Below are positions 5,760-7,185 of a stretch of 7,185 nt of DNA, in pieces; within the stretch, counting starts at the first letter, position 1; the number at the start of each line of letters is the position of its first letter. A program made the translations under genes and the position numbers. The notes under the pieces are model-generated. The model had not been told where the DNA came from. It was given only the letters and a program-made list of their open reading frames with translations, and did not search any database. Origin of the DNA: Acidobacteriota bacterium (GTDB lineage Bacteria; Acidobacteriota; Vicinamibacteria; Vicinamibacterales; SCN-69-37); NCBI GenBank assembly GCA_024653875.1, contig JANLHE010000167.1:1-7185 (forward strand), in the 5' to 3' direction.

Positions 5760-6593
5760 CGATACGCTATTGAGAAACTCGACGCGTTCCTGTCCGCTGA
5801 ACGACGGCATGTGGCGCGCCACGATGCGGCCGTGTCCAAGCGTGAGCGGCAGCAGGGCCGCGCGATGTCGAACCTCCCATTCCCGGTCCACGATGGTGAC
5901 GCCAGGCAGGTGGGCGCGGGTGCCGGCGATGAGTCCTTCCACCACGGGCGCGGTGGCCGCCGCGATGGCGTAGGGCCCCGTGGGCCAGAGGGCTTCTAAC
6001 TGATGCGAGATGGCCATCAGCCGATGCGCGGGCACCCGGTCGGTGACAAGCGCGCCCCCGATGGTCGCGCTGGACCACGCGATGACAAACGCCGGCGGGC
6101 GCCCGGCGACGACCAGTGAGACATCGGCGCCGGAGCCATCAGCCTCGAGAGCTACCAGTCCCCGGATTGCGCCCGGAAGCGCGGCGGCCGCCGTGCCGAC
6201 GATGCGATCGGCCGGGACACCGAGTTCACGGGCTACGGCCTCCATCAACCACGTCTGCTTCGGCCCTGCAAAGACGAGCGGCGCGGTGGCACCCGCCGAG
6301 ATGAGCTGGCGCACCAGCGCCAGCCCGCGGTCGCCCTCCCATTCGCCCTCGCCGCTGGCGTCGGCGATGACGATCACGTCCGCGCGCGTCGCCGCAAGGA
6401 CATTGCCTTCACCCGAGACACGCGTGTCATTCCCTTCGACCGGTCCGGACTGCAGGATGTCGAGCGCCTTGCCGGCGGCGACGCCGGCCGCCGCATCAAT
6501 CAGACGGACGTCGCGGACGCGGGCGCGTCGCGCCAGTGTGTGCGCGATGCCGGCGCCAATCGGCCCGGACCCAAGGATGGCAACGGTTGACAT
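5727..6593 (-). CDS. Malate/lactate dehydrogenase-fold protein, probably without dehydrogenase activity
   Basis: This is a cytoplasmic NAD-binding protein of the malate/lactate dehydrogenase family, 288 residues against about 310 for a typical malate dehydrogenase. The Rossmann end is well kept: GSGPIGAGIA (8-17, GxGxxG), then D33 in RLIDAAAG, which would favour NAD over NADP, then GKALDILQSGPVEGNDTRVSG (41-61). Homology can be followed to the C-terminus (TGPYAIAAATAPVVEGLI, 205-222). The catalytic parts are altered. The mobile-loop PGMSRDDLL is replaced around 82-93 (EGEWEGDRGLAL), the usual NPLD becomes AGPKQ (109-113), and the catalytic-His motif GGHGDxMVP becomes AGRPPAFVI (163-171), with no histidine. 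An alternative substrate or an NAD-sensing role is possible. The last residues (about SGSWGPEVLRS) are encoded by an octamer repeat. ATG at 6593 begins directly at the Rossmann strand, and no Shine-Dalgarno sequence precedes it. Confidence 0.85.
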   Translation of the reverse strand: MSTVAILGSGPIGAGIAHTLARRARVRDVRLIDAAAGVAAGKALDILQSGPVEGNDTRVSGEGNVLAATRADVIVIADASGEGEWEGDRGLALVRQLISAGATAPLVFAGPKQTWLMEAVARELGVPADRIVGTAAAALPGAIRGLVALEADGSGADVSLVVAGRPPAFVIAWSSATIGGALVTDRVPAHRLMAISHQLEALWPTGPYAIAAATAPVVEGLIAGTRAHLPGVTIVDREWEVRHRAALLPLTLGHGRIVARHMPSFSGQERVEFLNSVSGSWGPEVLRS

Positions 6594-6607
6594 ACCCGGG
6601 TATCTTA
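6592..6607 (-). promoter_or_regulatory. Palindrome and possible -10 element at the dehydrogenase-like start
   Basis: A perfect 12-base palindrome, ATACCCGGGTAT (6592-6603), overlaps the start codon of the minus-strand gene. Directly upstream on that strand is TAAGAT (complement of 6602-6607), which resembles a -10 box only eight bases from the ATG. If it is real, transcription would start at or next to the ATG and give a leaderless mRNA, which fits the lack of a Shine-Dalgarno sequence. No good -35 is visible, so this is weakly supported. Confidence 0.25.
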
Positions 6608-6662
6608 GCGCCTGTGCCGTTGGGTACAGCGCCCCGGTCGGGCCGGCGTGTACGGTCGGCGT

Positions 6663-7185
6663 ATGCGCAAATTCCTCACACTTGCCGCCTTCGGACTGTT
6701 GGTCGTCGCGCTCGGCGCGATCGAGTCTCCCACCGTCACCTCCGTGACGCCGTCGCCGCTGGTCATGAGCCCGACGCCTCAGACCCTGAAGGTCACGGGC
6801 ACGGGCTTCGCTCCCGGACTCACCGTTGAAATCATGTCGCAGGGCAATACGGAGACGTTCTCCGGCGCCGCGATTCGGGGACAGGGCGCGACCTCGTTTG
6901 ATATCGCCGTCGTGCTGGCGCAGCCAGGCCCCGCTACGCTCGTCGTCAGAAACACCGACGGCGGCGTGTCAGAGCCCTTTGCGCTGAGGGTCGAGGCCGC
7001 CACACCCCGGGAACCCACGCGTGGACCGCAGGCCGTTCCCGTGATTGAACGCGTGACTCCCGAGAAGGCGACCCGCGGTTCCGTGGCACAAATCGTCACG
7101 TTCGGCGGCCGCAGCTTCTCTCCCGCACTGACCGTGACGATGACCGATCCCACCGGTGTGGTGACCGTGATCAAAGGCAACGCGC
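6663..7185 (+). CDS. Secreted IPT/TIG-domain protein, 3' end cut by the window
   Basis: An open frame of 174 codons starts at ATG 6663 and runs off the right edge with no stop. It opens with a signal peptide, MRKFLTLAAFGLLVVALGA (1-19). Then come immunoglobulin-like IPT/TIG repeats. The first (about 24-110) runs from TVTSVTPSPLVMSPTPQTLKVTGTGF to TLVVRNTDGGVSEPFAL. After a Pro-rich spacer, a second begins near 127 (VIERVTPEKATRGSVAQIVTFGGRSFSP). The pattern of VTP start, GTGF turn and LVVRNTDG end is typical of these domains, which serve as structural or binding modules in exported and surface proteins. The total size and any other domain lie outside the window, so no specific role can be given. 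It diverges from the dehydrogenase-like gene, with 69 bases between the two starts, so the promoters of both probably share that gap. Confidence 0.8.
   Translation, partial: MRKFLTLAAFGLLVVALGAIESPTVTSVTPSPLVMSPTPQTLKVTGTGFAPGLTVEIMSQGNTETFSGAAIRGQGATSFDIAVVLAQPGPATLVVRNTDGGVSEPFALRVEAATPREPTRGPQAVPVIERVTPEKATRGSVAQIVTFGGRSFSPALTVTMTDPTGVVTVIKGNA

Noticed and set aside
5466..6747. Plus-strand open frames of 177 and 245 codons opposite the two minus-strand genes
   Set aside because: They are rich in Arg, Ala, Pro and Ser, run through the octamer repeat or across gene boundaries, and oppose frames with clear homology.

Overview
This is a 7,185-base, GC-rich, densely coded stretch of bacterial chromosome. 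It holds eight protein genes. The first is cut by the left edge and the last by the right edge. Strong G/C preference at third codon positions produces long antisense shadow ORFs. The gene content, the hairpin repeats built on CCCGGGCT/AGCCCGGG, and the style of the DUF1684 and IPT/TIG proteins suggest an Acidobacteriota relative, possibly Vicinamibacteria. That placement is inference, because there is no rRNA or marker gene in the window.

Layout. (1) 1-2766, plus strand: the C-terminal half of dihydrolipoyl dehydrogenase (E3), a complete E2 acyltransferase of a 2-oxo acid dehydrogenase complex, and lipB (octanoyltransferase). A two-hairpin REP-like element sits between E2 and lipB. Together these genes give the complex its acyl carrier (E2), the enzyme that reoxidises the carrier (E3), and the first enzyme of its lipoylation. 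E1 and lipA are not in the window. (2) 2878-4813, plus strand: a signal-peptide-bearing di-haem cytochrome c peroxidase, followed 34 bases later by a probable DUF1684 lipoprotein. (3) 4843-6593, minus strand: a divergent malate-dehydrogenase-fold protein that appears to have lost its catalytic residues, then a six-helix membrane protein ending in a four-cysteine domain. Both minus-strand genes have their stop codons inside repeats: an eight-base tandem array for the first and a degenerate REP-like hairpin for the second. (4) 6663-7185, plus strand, divergent from group 3: the start of a secreted protein with tandem IPT/TIG domains, which runs off the window.

No tRNA, rRNA, CRISPR array, transposase or phage gene was seen. 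The window is mostly ordinary core and envelope metabolism. The least conventional parts are the degenerate dehydrogenase, the membrane protein with a cysteine-rich output, and the repeats that form their 3' ends.
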